Below are positions 16,151 to 25,666 of a stretch of DNA of 64,000 nucleotides, piece by piece. Source of the stretch: Planktosalinus lacus (lineage in GTDB: Bacteria > Bacteroidota > Bacteroidia > Flavobacteriales > Flavobacteriaceae); contig NZ_BMGK01000010.1 of NCBI RefSeq assembly GCF_014640155.1, positions 958 to 64,957 of the forward strand. The letters are read 5' to 3'. Both the position numbers and the translations under genes were made by a program. The notes below the pieces were generated by a model. It was not told the DNA's origin. It saw only the letters and a program-made list of their open reading frames with translations, and searched no databases. Position 1 is the first letter of the stretch; each line of letters begins with the position of its first letter.

Positions 16151-17620
16151 TTATTTTTGATACAGTTCTTTTCCTGCGGCTTCATATTTATCACCACTTA
16201 CCCAAAAAGGGGTTACCGGGTTGTTTGCAATAAGTCTTCCGGCCAGGACATAGGATTTGAAGAAGTTCACAAGATAGTCATAATCGACCGTATCAGGATT
16301 GTCACTTGGCTGGTGATATGTTTCGGTAAGTTTGCCTGAAAAGGAGGTGAAACCCATTGAAAAGGTAGGAGCGGGGACACCTGCAGCTGCAAAATGAACA
16401 TTGTCACTTCTGTCAAAGAGGTTTTGTTCCGGTGCCGGGTCGTCGATGGCATCGAGTCCGAAAGCGGAGGCTGCTACTTTGATGTCCTGTTCTGCAGTTG
16501 TTCTTCCGAGTCCGACGATCGTAACTTTAGAGGTATCGTTGTAACCGGCATTGTCGCTATTGAAGCAAAATACGGTTTGTTTTTGAGGAATTAAGGGGTT
16601 GTTGACATAGTAATTACTACCCAGCAAGCCTTTTTCCTCACCCGTAAACAGGATGAACAAAGCGCTGCGTTTGGTGGGGTATTTTGCCAGGTTTTCAGCC
16701 ATACTTAACACGGTGGTGATTCCCACTACATTGTCACGTGCCCCGTTGTAAATAGAGTCGCCAGTGGCATCGGGTTTGCCCACTCCCACGTGGTCATAGT
16801 GTCCCGAATAAATGATGAACTCCTCTTTAAGTTTGGGGTCTGTTCCTTCAACCATTGCTACTACATTGCGTGCGTTAAATTCTTCTTTTTTGCTTCCACT
16901 GATGGTGATTTCTGCCTCATTGTTTTGTTCCATACTCAATTTGTTTGCAGTTTCTCCATCGTTATCAAGTGCAATCATGTAATTGAATTCGTCTTCATCC
17001 TCATTGTCTGATTTTAGTGAAATAATGGTTTCGCTATATGCGTGTTCTATATAGTTCCAGATCATTGGATTGATGGCAAGAAATTCGACGACTGCTTTGG
17101 CACCCATTTTTTTTGCGATCGCTCTTTTTTGTTCCATTAATTGAAATTGTTCCTGTGCTGATTGGGCTGTTTCACTTCCGCCTTTAAGGTACACTACTTT
17201 TCCTTTTACATCTTTACCGGAGTAGTCTGCTTCCAACCCATAACTAAGATATACAGCCTTACCGTTGTAGGATATGTTGCCTCCATTTACGGCTACGAAC
17301 TTTGGAAGTTCGTTTTCATTCACTTTTAGTTTTGCCATTGACGGAGGGATGGTTTTTATCATGGGAACTTGTTGGAAGTAACCGTCTGCTCCGGGCACTT
17401 GCTGTACGCCATAGCTGTGCAGTTGAGTGGCCAGGTATTGTGCTGCGATGAGTTCTTCCCGGGTTCCTGTTTCACGCCCCAGCATTTCATCACCTGCCAG
17501 GAAGTAGAGGTGGCTTTCGATTTTTTCTTTAGTTATAAAAGTTTGGGCAAGCTCTTTATCTGTTTGGGCATTTAGAATTCCTGCGACTATCAAAAGCGTA
17601 ATTACAATACTATTTTTCAT
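16151..17620 (-). CDS. Secreted M28-family metallopeptidase
   Basis: 489 residues with a signal peptide (to about residue 18, LNAQ). A PA-like insert covers roughly residues 110-240, and the M28 catalytic domain follows. Zinc ligands and catalytic residues are seen in SGHYDHVG (His274, Asp276), GARDN (Asp296), GEEKGLLGS (Glu328, Glu329) and FNSDNAGY. Family members are zinc aminopeptidases acting in the periplasm or outside the cell. It is followed by the DUF1456 gene on the same strand. Confidence 0.92.
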   Translation of the reverse strand: MKNSIVITLLIVAGILNAQTDKELAQTFITKEKIESHLYFLAGDEMLGRETGTREELIAAQYLATQLHSYGVQQVPGADGYFQQVPMIKTIPPSMAKLKVNENELPKFVAVNGGNISYNGKAVYLSYGLEADYSGKDVKGKVVYLKGGSETAQSAQEQFQLMEQKRAIAKKMGAKAVVEFLAINPMIWNYIEHAYSETIISLKSDNEDEDEFNYMIALDNDGETANKLSMEQNNEAEITISGSKKEEFNARNVVAMVEGTDPKLKEEFIIYSGHYDHVGVGKPDATGDSIYNGARDNVVGITTVLSMAENLAKYPTKRSALFILFTGEEKGLLGSNYYVNNPLIPQKQTVFCFNSDNAGYNDTSKVTIVGLGRTTAEQDIKVAASAFGLDAIDDPAPEQNLFDRSDNVHFAAAGVPAPTFSMGFTSFSGKLTETYHQPSDNPDTVDYDYLVNFFKSYVLAGRLIANNPVTPFWVSGDKYEAAGKELYQK

Positions 17621-17776
17621 TTGTTTTATTTTTTATGAACTAAAGGAATACCAATTCTTATTGTGTTTTTTTTCAAGGCACTTAGAATGTTTTTGTTTGT
17701 GGCTTGACGCTGGTAATTGTTACAAAATAAAACAATTTAATTGAATGTAAAGCAGTAATTTTTTGAATCGCTTGTT

Positions 17777-18187
17777 TTACTCAAATTCAAAAAAGAAAAA
17801 GACCACGGCAGCCCATTCTTTTTTTATGCCTTTTGCATATCCTAGGGTACTGTAGCTGCTGTCCTGTACCCTGCCATCTTCTTTGATATAACCTATGGTT
17901 GAATAACTGCTGTTTTGTACGCGCCCATCTTCTTTTACATACCCCACAGTGCTATAACTGCTGTTTTGAATTTTGCCATCTTCTGTGATGTAGCCAATCG
18001 TTGAGTAGCTGCTATCTTGAATACGTCCATCATCTTTGATGTAACCTATGGTGCTGTAACTAGCATTTTGAATTCTACCGTCATTTTTGATGTAAGCGGT
18101 GGTGCTGAAGCTTGAATTTTGAATTGTTTGGGAAGTAGCTGCCTGAAAGCTGAAAAAGCTTAAAGTGAAAAGTAATACTAGTTTCAT
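17777..18187 (-). CDS. Secreted protein made of six 17-residue repeats
   Basis: 136 residues. After a signal peptide (about 1-19), the mature protein is six near-perfect 17-residue units of the form SSYSTIGYIKEDGRVQN, followed by a hydrophobic C-terminal tail (KEWAAVVFFFFEFE). The regular Tyr/Gly pattern suggests a small beta-propeller or beta-flower fold in which the tail completes the last blade. It resembles proteins annotated as five-fold beta-flower in Bacteroidota, but I cannot confirm that. The DNA repeats are also near-identical, so copy number may vary between strains. Confidence 0.8.
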   Translation of the reverse strand: MKLVLLFTLSFFSFQAATSQTIQNSSFSTTAYIKNDGRIQNASYSTIGYIKDDGRIQDSSYSTIGYITEDGKIQNSSYSTVGYVKEDGRVQNSSYSTIGYIKEDGRVQDSSYSTLGYAKGIKKEWAAVVFFFFEFE

Positions 18188-18280
18188 AAGATTTATTTTA
18201 GAGACTCAAATAAGTTATCATCAAGTACTTTGCCAAAGCGGATAAAGACATTTATGAAGAGCGCAAAGAAGCGAAAAAAA

Positions 18281-18306
18281 AAGCTCCTGATTTTACAGGA
18301 GCTTTT
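18281..18306 (-). terminator. htpG terminator
   Basis: AGCTCCTG-ATTTTAC-AGGAGCT hairpin 24 bases after the htpG stop, followed on the minus strand by a run of eight to nine T residues. A textbook intrinsic terminator. Confidence 0.85.
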
Positions 18307-18329
18307 CACTTTTTATAAAAATATGTGTT

Positions 18330-20219
18330 TTACTTTATCATCTCATAACTGCGCTTGATGAAGGCGGTTAAATCTTCGCCTTTAAGCAGGTTTTGAGATA
18401 GTTTTGCGAGATCAAGTGCCTGATTTACCAAACGTTCTTTTTTCTTCTGTGTTTTGGTATTGAGTATTTCTGAAACGAGTTCGTGATTGGTATTTACCAC
18501 CAGGTTGTACATTTCAGGCATATTGCCCATACCAAACATACCTCCGCCACCGGTTTGGCTCATTTCCTTCATACGGCGCATAAATTCCGGCTGGGTGATT
18601 ACAAACGGATTGGCATTGCTGTCCATTGCTTCCATTTGCACGGTGAACTTCTCTTTAGGAACTATTTCTTCAAGAGTGGTTTTCAATTTTTCTTTTTCTT
18701 CATCGTTTAATTTTGAAATGACTGCATCCTCTTTTTTGATGAGGTTGTCTATGTGGTCTCCATCCACTCGTACAAAACTTACTTTTTCTTTTTCAGATTC
18801 CAGTTTTTGGATGAGGTGTGGCACGATGGGCGAGTCGAGCAGAAGCACTTCATAGCCTTTGTCTTTGGCTGCAGAAATATATGCATGTTGCTCGTCTTTA
18901 TCTTTTGCATACAGTACCACCAGTTTTCCATCTTTGTCAGTCTGGTTGACTTTGATTTTTTCAACCAGCTCGTCATAAGTGAAATAATTGCCGTCTACAG
19001 TTGGGTAAAGTGCAAATTTCTGTGCTTTTTCAAAGAACTTATCTTCTGAGAGCATTCCATATTCAATGACAATTTTTATGTCGTCCCATTTCTTTTCAAA
19101 ATCTTCCCGGTTATCATTGAACAAGGAGTTGAGTTTATCGGCAACTTTTCGGCTAATGTAGCTTGCTATTTTTTTCACTGCGCCATCGGCCTGGAGGTAG
19201 CTTCGCGAAACGTTTAACGGAATGTCAGGTGAATCGATCACCCCGCGCAGCATGGTCAAAAAGTCGGGCACAATGCCTTCTACATTATCGGTGACAAACA
19301 CCTGGTTTTGATATAATTGGATGCGGTCTTTTTGGGCCACCATTTCGTGGTTTAACTTGGGGAAATACAAGATACCTGTCAAGTTAAACGGGTAGTCAAC
19401 ATTGAGGTGGATATGAAACAAAGGCTCTTCAAACTGCATTGGATAGAGCTCACGGTAGAAGTTTTTGTAATCTTCATCCTTGAGGTCGGTGGGCATTTTG
19501 GTCCAGGCCGGTTCAGGATTGTTAATGATGTTATCTACCTCTTTGGTAGGGGCAGGATCGTCTTCTTTTGCGTCTTTGGGTTTTAGCAGGGTTTCGGTGC
19601 GGGTTCCAAATTTGATGGGAACTGGCATGAATTTGTTGTATTTGACCAAAAGTTCGTTGATCCGACTTTCGCTTAAAAACTCTTCGCTGTCATCAGCAAT
19701 GTGCAGGATGATTTCGGTTCCGCGTTCAGTTTTATCAGCAGGTTCCAGGGTGAATTCCGGTGAACCGTCACAAGACCAATGTGCTGCAGGGGCATCAGTG
19801 TAAGATTTTGTGATGATTTCTACTTTTTTGGCTACCATAAAGGCGGAATAAAAACCAAGACCAAAATGACCGATGATGCCGGCATCTTTACCATTTTTGT
19901 CTTTGTATTTTTCGATGAATTCCTCAGCACCTGAAAAAGCAATCTGGTTGATGTACTTTTCCACTTCTTCTGCGGTCATTCCAATACCCCGGTCAATGAT
20001 ATGCAGGGTTTTGTTGTCTTTATCCAATTTTACCTCGATGACAGGATTGCCATATTCTACTTTTGCTTCACCAAGTGTAGCGAGGTGTTTTAGTTTGAGG
20101 GTGGCGTCTGTGGCGTTAGAGATTAATTCGCGAAGAAAAATCTCGTGGTCGCTGTATAAAAACTTCTTAATTAACGGAAAGATATTATCTACCGATACAT
20201 TAATGTTTCCTTTTGTCAT
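18330..20219 (-). CDS. htpG: Molecular chaperone HtpG (Hsp90)
   Basis: 629 residues. N-terminal GHKL ATPase domain: FLRELISNATDA, DRGIGMTAEEV, GHFGLGFYSAFMVA and GTEIILHI are the nucleotide-binding motifs. The middle domain carries NVSRSYLQ, the catalytic arginine region, and the C-terminal dimerisation domain follows. The ATG at 20219 (MTKGNINVSVDNIFPL) is the conserved start; the 31 upstream residues are promoter sequence. Cytoplasmic ATP-dependent chaperone for protein folding under stress. Confidence 0.97.
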   Translation of the reverse strand: MTKGNINVSVDNIFPLIKKFLYSDHEIFLRELISNATDATLKLKHLATLGEAKVEYGNPVIEVKLDKDNKTLHIIDRGIGMTAEEVEKYINQIAFSGAEEFIEKYKDKNGKDAGIIGHFGLGFYSAFMVAKKVEIITKSYTDAPAAHWSCDGSPEFTLEPADKTERGTEIILHIADDSEEFLSESRINELLVKYNKFMPVPIKFGTRTETLLKPKDAKEDDPAPTKEVDNIINNPEPAWTKMPTDLKDEDYKNFYRELYPMQFEEPLFHIHLNVDYPFNLTGILYFPKLNHEMVAQKDRIQLYQNQVFVTDNVEGIVPDFLTMLRGVIDSPDIPLNVSRSYLQADGAVKKIASYISRKVADKLNSLFNDNREDFEKKWDDIKIVIEYGMLSEDKFFEKAQKFALYPTVDGNYFTYDELVEKIKVNQTDKDGKLVVLYAKDKDEQHAYISAAKDKGYEVLLLDSPIVPHLIQKLESEKEKVSFVRVDGDHIDNLIKKEDAVISKLNDEEKEKLKTTLEEIVPKEKFTVQMEAMDSNANPFVITQPEFMRRMKEMSQTGGGGMFGMGNMPEMYNLVVNTNHELVSEILNTKTQKKKERLVNQALDLAKLSQNLLKGEDLTAFIKRSYEMIK

Positions 20220-20407
20220 GATATTTCTTTTTATTAATGTTTGGGATGTTAATGGCAAAAAAAATACCAAGTGTGATTGGAGTGACAAGATGGCATTTTT
20301 AATACATCCCACGGGAACTGTTTTTTATTTAACACAACTTTCTGTTTAATTAACAATAAATAAAGTTAAACATTGATTATTTTTGTATTGAAATAAAATT
20401 CAATGAT

Positions 20408-21076
20408 ATGGCAACGACAAAAAAAACTTCGACAAAGAAAAAAATCACCAAACAGCAGATTATAGACAGCTATATGGCCTATGTTCTAGAAAACGAAAAA
20501 ATGCCGGTTTCCATCTTTAAGTTTTCAAAAGAAAACGGTTTTAGCGAACAGGATTTTTACACTCACTTTGGTTCGTTTGAAGGATTGAAATCAGGTATTT
20601 GGACCACTTTTTATGAGATGACCATGGATTTGTCTGAAAAGAATAAGGACTATGATCACTTCAGCAATCAGGAAAAGATGCTGACTTTTTTCTATACTTT
20701 TTTTGAATTATTGACTGCCAATCGATCGTTTGTTTTATTTACCCTTACTCACGAGAAAGACAAACTAAAGACCTTACAACAACTAGCTCCTTTACGCAAG
20801 AAAGTAAAATCTTTTGCTTCAGAACTCATAGAGGAAAAAAATGACGAGCAACAACTTAAATTCCTCAAGCACCTTGCAGTAATTTTTTCTGAAGGAGCCT
20901 GGCTCCAGTTTGTATTTATCTTAAAATTTTGGATGGATGACAATTCCCCTTCTTTTGAAAAGACGGATGTAGTAATTGAAAAATCGGTTCGTGCCATTTT
21001 TGATGTGTTTGCCACTACGCCTTTGGAAAGTGTGGTTGATTTTGGTAAGTTTTTATGGAAAGAGAAAATGGCTTAG
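20408..21076 (+). CDS. TetR-family-like transcriptional regulator
   Basis: 222 residues. A lysine/threonine-rich N-terminus (TTKKTSTKKKITKQQI) leads into a TetR-type HTH: YMAYVLENEKMPVSIFKFSKENGFSEQDFYTHFGSFEGLKSGIW, where the DFYTHFGS part is the recognition helix region. The remaining ~150 residues are the helical ligand/dimer domain, which I cannot assign to a ligand. It is divergent from htpG and 87 bases upstream of the ABC1 kinase gene, its likely partner or target. Confidence 0.85.
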   Translation: MATTKKTSTKKKITKQQIIDSYMAYVLENEKMPVSIFKFSKENGFSEQDFYTHFGSFEGLKSGIWTTFYEMTMDLSEKNKDYDHFSNQEKMLTFFYTFFELLTANRSFVLFTLTHEKDKLKTLQQLAPLRKKVKSFASELIEEKNDEQQLKFLKHLAVIFSEGAWLQFVFILKFWMDDNSPSFEKTDVVIEKSVRAIFDVFATTPLESVVDFGKFLWKEKMA

Positions 21077-21163
21077 TATTTAGAGTATAGAATAAAGAAA
21101 ATAGAAAAGATAGAAATGTATACCCCTGATAAGGCTCACCCCAAATTTAATACCGTGTAACGA

Positions 21164-22492
21164 ATGAAAACATTAGATCACATCCCGACCGGGAAAATAC
21201 AGCGAGCTTCAAAACTAGTCAAAACCGGCGTTAAGGTGGGTGGAAACTATTTAAAATACTATAGTGGAAAGCTTGTCAACCCTGAATTAACTAGGGATAA
21301 GCTCAACGAAGACAATGCTGAAGATATTTATGATGGACTGAAAAGCATGAAGGGCAGCGCCTTGAAGGTGGCCCAGATGCTGAGTATGGAAAAAAACATT
21401 ATGCCGAAGGCCTATGTTGAGAAATTTTCATTGGCCCAGTTTCAGGTGCCTCCCTTGTCTGCTCCGCTGGTGCGTAAAACATTTAAACGTTATTTGGGTC
21501 AAGAACCTGAAGCACTGTATGACAGTTTTGAAGCAGAGTCTGTCAATGCGGCCAGTATTGGTCAGGTGCATCGTGCCATGTTGAATGGCAAACAACTGGC
21601 TGTTAAGATTCAATACCCGGGTATTGCTGAAAGTATCAGCAGTGATTTGGCTTTGGTGCGGCCTGTTGCCTTAAAGATGTTTAATCTCAAGGCTAAAGAT
21701 TCAGAAAAATATTTTAAGGAAATTGAAGACAAATTACTGGAGGAAACCAATTACAATCTGGAGTTACAGCAGAGTCGTGAAATCACAGAGGCTTGTTCAC
21801 ATATTCCCAATTTAAGTTTTCCTGATTATTATGAAAACTTGTCCAGCGAACGCATCCTTACAATGGACTGGATGGAAGGGGAGCATCTTTCAGAGTTCAC
21901 CAAGCGCAACAGAGATAGGGTATTGGCTGATAAAGTGGGTCAAACCCTATGGGATTTTTATATGTATCAAATGCATGTTTTAAAAAGCGTTCATGCTGAT
22001 CCGCATCCCGGGAATTTCCTGGTCAATAAGGAAGGGGAACTCATTGCTATTGATTTTGGATGTATCAAGCGTGTACCTCAGGAGTTTTATGACCCTTATT
22101 TTGAACTTGCTAAACCTGAGAACATCAACAACCCTGAAATCTTTACGGAAAAGATGATGGCGCTTGAAATCCTCAGGAAGGAAGACACCGCTGAAGAGCT
22201 GAAGTTCTTTTCGGAACTGTTTTACGAAATGCTCAGTTTGTTCACCCAGCCATTTCACAGAGAAACTTTTGATTTTTCAGATCCAGAATTTTTTGGCAAG
22301 ATAGCTGAGCTCAGCGATAAATATTCTAAAGACACTGAAATCAGGAAGATGAATGGAAACCGAGGCTCAAAGCACTTTCTTTACATTAACAGGACCTTTT
22401 TTGGTCTGTACAATCTGATGAATGATTTGGGCGCCCGGGTTTCTATCAACAGATATCTAAATTATGTACCCGAAAAAAAAGTAGCAGTTTAA
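21164..22492 (+). CDS. ABC1/AarF/UbiB-family atypical kinase
   Basis: 442 residues. Family markers are KGSALKVAQMLSME (the KxGQ-like loop), VNAASIGQVHRAMLNGKQLAVKIQYPG, the catalytic-loop HADPHPGNFLV and the IDFGCIKRVP metal-binding motif. Proteins of this family support isoprenoid quinone synthesis or lipid homeostasis. It follows the TetR-like gene on the same strand and is probably co-transcribed with it. A role in menaquinone metabolism would be inference. Confidence 0.93.
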   Translation: MKTLDHIPTGKIQRASKLVKTGVKVGGNYLKYYSGKLVNPELTRDKLNEDNAEDIYDGLKSMKGSALKVAQMLSMEKNIMPKAYVEKFSLAQFQVPPLSAPLVRKTFKRYLGQEPEALYDSFEAESVNAASIGQVHRAMLNGKQLAVKIQYPGIAESISSDLALVRPVALKMFNLKAKDSEKYFKEIEDKLLEETNYNLELQQSREITEACSHIPNLSFPDYYENLSSERILTMDWMEGEHLSEFTKRNRDRVLADKVGQTLWDFYMYQMHVLKSVHADPHPGNFLVNKEGELIAIDFGCIKRVPQEFYDPYFELAKPENINNPEIFTEKMMALEILRKEDTAEELKFFSELFYEMLSLFTQPFHRETFDFSDPEFFGKIAELSDKYSKDTEIRKMNGNRGSKHFLYINRTFFGLYNLMNDLGARVSINRYLNYVPEKKVAV

Positions 22493-22648
22493 AATATTAA
22501 CAAAACATTTTGTTTAAATAATTTGGTTAAAATATAAACAGTATTATATTTACAGTATTAAAGAAAATCGATGTGGAAAATTAATTGCTATGAACCAACT
22601 ATTTTCATAAAACACAGAGAATTTTTATTTATTGGTTAGGTTGTTTTA

Positions 22649-22688
22649 AAGGGGCATACTCAGATTCTAAAGAGTGTGCCTCTTTTAT
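22649..22688 (+). terminator. Intrinsic terminator before fabH
   Basis: GGGGCATACTC-AGATTCTAAA-GAGTGTGCCTC followed by TTTTATTT. It lies 157 bases after the ABC1 kinase stop. The intervening sequence has a TATATTTACAG box around 22545 and no reading frame, so the hairpin may end either the kinase transcript or a short separate RNA. Nothing else is seen in 22493-22786. Confidence 0.65.
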
Positions 22689-22786
22689 TTAGTTTAATTA
22701 TTATGCATGCATATAAAATGCCTTGTTAAAGCCCTTTACCAATGGCTTTAAATCTCTATCTTGCCTTTTTCAAAATTACACTACGA

Positions 22787-23806
22787 ATGAAAAAATTATA
22801 TACTTCGAGAATTTCCGGAATGGGAAGTTATGTGCCTGAAAATGTGGTTACAAATGAGGACTTATCCAAGATGATGGATACCAATGATGAATGGATTCAA
22901 GAGCGCACCGGTATCAAAGAGCGACGGTGGGTGAAACCCGGCAGCGGAGAAACCACTTCCACGATGGGTGTAAAAGCTGCCAAAATTGCTATTGAGCGAG
23001 CCGGAATTTCAAAAGATGACATTGATTTTATCATTTTTGCCACTTTGAGTCCGGATTATTATTTTCCCGGTCCCGGTGTGCAGGTGCAACAGGAGTTGGA
23101 TATTAAGACTGTGGGAGCGTTGGATGTTCGAAATCAGTGTTCCGGGTTTATTTATGCACTTTCGGTTGCTGATCAATTTATCAAGACCGGAATGTATAAA
23201 AACATCTTGGTAATTGGTTCAGAGTTGCACTCACACGGTTTGGATAAAACCACGCGGGGTCGAGGTGTTACAGTAATTTTTGGAGATGGAGCGGGAGCCG
23301 CAGTACTCAGTCGTTCTGAAGACGATGGCAAGGGGTTGCTTTCAACTCATTTACATTCTCAAGGTAAATATGCCGAGGAACTTTCTTTGATTGCCCCCGG
23401 AATGGGCAAGCGCTGGGTGAATGATATTTTAGCCGATAATGACCCCAATGACGAATCTTATTTTCCATATATGAACGGTCAGTTTGTGTTTAAGAATGCT
23501 GTGGTTCGTTTTTCAGAGGTCATTATGGAAGGATTGATGACCAACGGATTGAAAAAAGAAGACATTAATATGTTGATTCCACATCAGGCCAATTTGCGAA
23601 TTTCTCAATTTGTGCAGAAGAAGTTTGGTCTTTCAGACGATCAGGTATTCAACAATATCATGAAATATGGGAACACGACAGCGGCTTCAGTGCCCATTGC
23701 TTTGACTGAAGCCTGGGAGCAGGGAAAAATAAAAGAGGGTGATTTGGTTGTTTTGGCAGCTTTTGGAAGTGGCTTTACCTGGGGAAGTGTTATCATCAGG
23801 TGGTAA
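22787..23806 (+). CDS. fabH: 3-oxoacyl-[ACP] synthase III family protein
   Basis: 339 residues of the FabH family, which condense an acyl-CoA starter with malonyl-ACP. The catalytic triad is Cys118 (RNQCSGFIYAL), His266 (PHQANLRISQF) and Asn296 (YGNTTAASVPIAL). The N-terminal part has the TNDEWIQERTGIKERRW signature. The ATG at 22787 is the family start; the preceding 15 codons are AT-rich leader. Bacteroidota often have more than one FabH-like enzyme and this gene stands alone, so it may be a specialised paralogue rather than the main initiating enzyme. Confidence 0.9.
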   Translation: MKKLYTSRISGMGSYVPENVVTNEDLSKMMDTNDEWIQERTGIKERRWVKPGSGETTSTMGVKAAKIAIERAGISKDDIDFIIFATLSPDYYFPGPGVQVQQELDIKTVGALDVRNQCSGFIYALSVADQFIKTGMYKNILVIGSELHSHGLDKTTRGRGVTVIFGDGAGAAVLSRSEDDGKGLLSTHLHSQGKYAEELSLIAPGMGKRWVNDILADNDPNDESYFPYMNGQFVFKNAVVRFSEVIMEGLMTNGLKKEDINMLIPHQANLRISQFVQKKFGLSDDQVFNNIMKYGNTTAASVPIALTEAWEQGKIKEGDLVVLAAFGSGFTWGSVIIRW

Positions 23807-23880
23807 CCCTTATTCATTTCGCTTTAAGCGAAAGAAAGCAAAAAACTAAAGCGCTTGGCAGTACAATCTAATAAGGGATG

Positions 23881-24822
23881 TTATTTCTCCAAAGCATTGA
23901 TGAACACTGTTATTTTTTCAACTAAATCCTCTACCACCGGTCGCTTAGGCTCGTTGTATGATTTGTAATTGTCCATTGTATCACCCGCGGCAATTTCTTT
24001 CAGTACGTGGTTCATATTTTCAATCAAGTACATTTCTGCATTGGGTTTTGCTCTGTGCAATAATTTGGCCTCTTCTTCATCTACCTGAACATCTTCTGTT
24101 CCGTTAAGAATTAGAACGGGAATTTCGAGTTTGGCAATTTCAGTTTGAGGGTTGTATTGCATCCAGGTGCGCATAAATGGCTGAATGCCCGGCCTGAATA
24201 TTGAAGCCAGGCCTTCACCATAATTCAATGCAATCCCGTTAACCCGCAGGTCATCAAAACTTTGGCGCGCATCATCAACCAGTGCCGGTGCCTGACGTTG
24301 CAATTGTTCAACGATTACATCATCAATTTCCTGACCGGCCCCGGCAATGGACACAAAAGCATCCGCCTGATTGCGATAAGCAGCTACCATTCCCACCAGA
24401 GAGCCTTGACTGTGACCAATCACTGTGATATTTTTAAAACGTTCTTGGTTTTGAAAGTAGGTGATAATTTCTTCAGCATCATCAATAAAATGGTCAAACG
24501 ATATCTCCTCTTCTTTAAGATTTCCTTGTCTTGCCAGTTTTACAAGGCGTTTGTCATATCTAAAAGTGGCGATTCCATTGTTTGAAAGCCCTTCGGCCAG
24601 GTATTTTAGTGAGTTGTTCTTTGCGTTGGGTTGATTTCCATCGCGGTCTGTGGGTCCGGAGCCCTGAATAATGATCGCCAAGGTGAGTGTTTCTTGATTC
24701 TCTGGAACCAACAATGTTCCTTCAATAAGGCTATTTATGTCAATTTTTTCTTCTTTAAGATTGCTTTGACTCCAAGTGATTGAAGTGATTAAAAGAGCAA
24801 CTACTAGAGTGATGTATTTCAT
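23881..24822 (-). CDS. Secreted alpha/beta hydrolase
   Basis: 313 residues, signal peptide to about residue 18 (ITSITWSQ). Alpha/beta-hydrolase fold with the nucleophile elbow GHSQGSLVG (Ser at about 145), the oxyanion region LAIIIQGSGPTDRDGN and the late strand VLILNGTEDVQVD followed by NMNHVLKE, which supplies the Asp and His. Probably an esterase or acyl hydrolase in the periplasm; the substrate is unknown. It is the last gene of the five-gene operon that begins with the DUF2089-like gene at 26524, and its start overlaps the preceding stop. Confidence 0.88.
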   Translation of the reverse strand: MKYITLVVALLITSITWSQSNLKEEKIDINSLIEGTLLVPENQETLTLAIIIQGSGPTDRDGNQPNAKNNSLKYLAEGLSNNGIATFRYDKRLVKLARQGNLKEEEISFDHFIDDAEEIITYFQNQERFKNITVIGHSQGSLVGMVAAYRNQADAFVSIAGAGQEIDDVIVEQLQRQAPALVDDARQSFDDLRVNGIALNYGEGLASIFRPGIQPFMRTWMQYNPQTEIAKLEIPVLILNGTEDVQVDEEEAKLLHRAKPNAEMYLIENMNHVLKEIAAGDTMDNYKSYNEPKRPVVEDLVEKITVFINALEK

Positions 24823-25310
24823 GGTGTAGAATTATTTATCGTAAAGTATGTTTCTATAACGTTTTTAGCTTCATTTTCTTTTTGAGTTCCCAAAAGAATT
24901 TTTTTATTGTCTTTCAGTACAATTTGTATGCCTTTATTTCCTTTGATGTTGAGTGCTTTTCCGCTCAGGCCCCAACGTAAACCCCAGCCACCATATTCCC
25001 TTAAAGGGTTATAAGTTCTAACGTAACATTCTGTGATTTCCTTCCAGGGAATTGTTTTTTTCTGAAACGGTTTAAATTGATATTCTATTCCACGGGAATT
25101 GATGGTGGTTTTTAGTTGTAAAGAGAAAATAAATACACTCACAGCCAAAACAGTAATAAACCCTACTGAAGCTGCAATGATATCTTCAGGACCTGTATTG
25201 GTCTGTTGCACGATGCTAATAATTGGAAGGAGGGTTGCAATTATAACTATAATTAGTAATGCTTTTATCCACCATTGGTCAAAACGCTGTATTTCCTGAA
25301 ACCTTTTCAT
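24819..25310 (-). CDS. Membrane protein with PH-like domain
   Basis: 163 residues. Two hydrophobic segments at about 15-35 and 46-66, then a soluble C-terminal half with a PH-like pattern (INSRGIEYQFKPFQKKTIPWKEITECYVRTYNPLREYGGWGLRWG...GIQIVLKDNKKILLGTQKENE). Such bacterial PH-like membrane proteins are of unknown role. It overlaps both neighbours by four bases, so translation is coupled within the operon. Confidence 0.75.
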   Translation of the reverse strand: MKRFQEIQRFDQWWIKALLIIVIIATLLPIISIVQQTNTGPEDIIAASVGFITVLAVSVFIFSLQLKTTINSRGIEYQFKPFQKKTIPWKEITECYVRTYNPLREYGGWGLRWGLSGKALNIKGNKGIQIVLKDNKKILLGTQKENEAKNVIETYFTINNSTP

Positions 25311-25666
25311 TTTGCTTGTTTAAATTTTTGTTTGAGTTTGTTTTCAGTTTTGACTAACATTATGATAACTGAAAGAAGAATGAAACCAAAGCTCAAAAAC
25401 ATACTCAACATTTCTTCCGGATTTAGAAATAGCCCCACTGTGGCAATTGTTAACATATACCAAGCCTGTTTGATCATTTCACGAGCAGCAAATGTTTGTG
25501 CAAAGTCCCATTTTTCCTGTGACTCCATTGACTGACGTGTGCGATAGCCATAGAAATAATTTCTATTTTTTGGCGGGTATTTCAGCATTATATACCCTGC
25601 TGCCAAAAATATGAGACCGCTTAAACCCAGGGTTAAAAAAAGTGGATTGGACCAATGAACTGTCAT
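25307..25666 (-). CDS. SdpI-family membrane protein
   Basis: 119 residues with about three membrane segments and the SdpI-family stretch YFYGYRTRQSMESQEKWDFAQTFAAREMI. SdpI of Bacillus is an immunity protein that also sequesters its regulator, but most Bacteroidota members are uncharacterised. Start and stop both overlap neighbouring genes by four bases. Confidence 0.82.
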   Translation of the reverse strand: MTVHWSNPLFLTLGLSGLIFLAAGYIMLKYPPKNRNYFYGYRTRQSMESQEKWDFAQTFAAREMIKQAWYMLTIATVGLFLNPEEMLSMFLSFGFILLSVIIMLVKTENKLKQKFKQAK

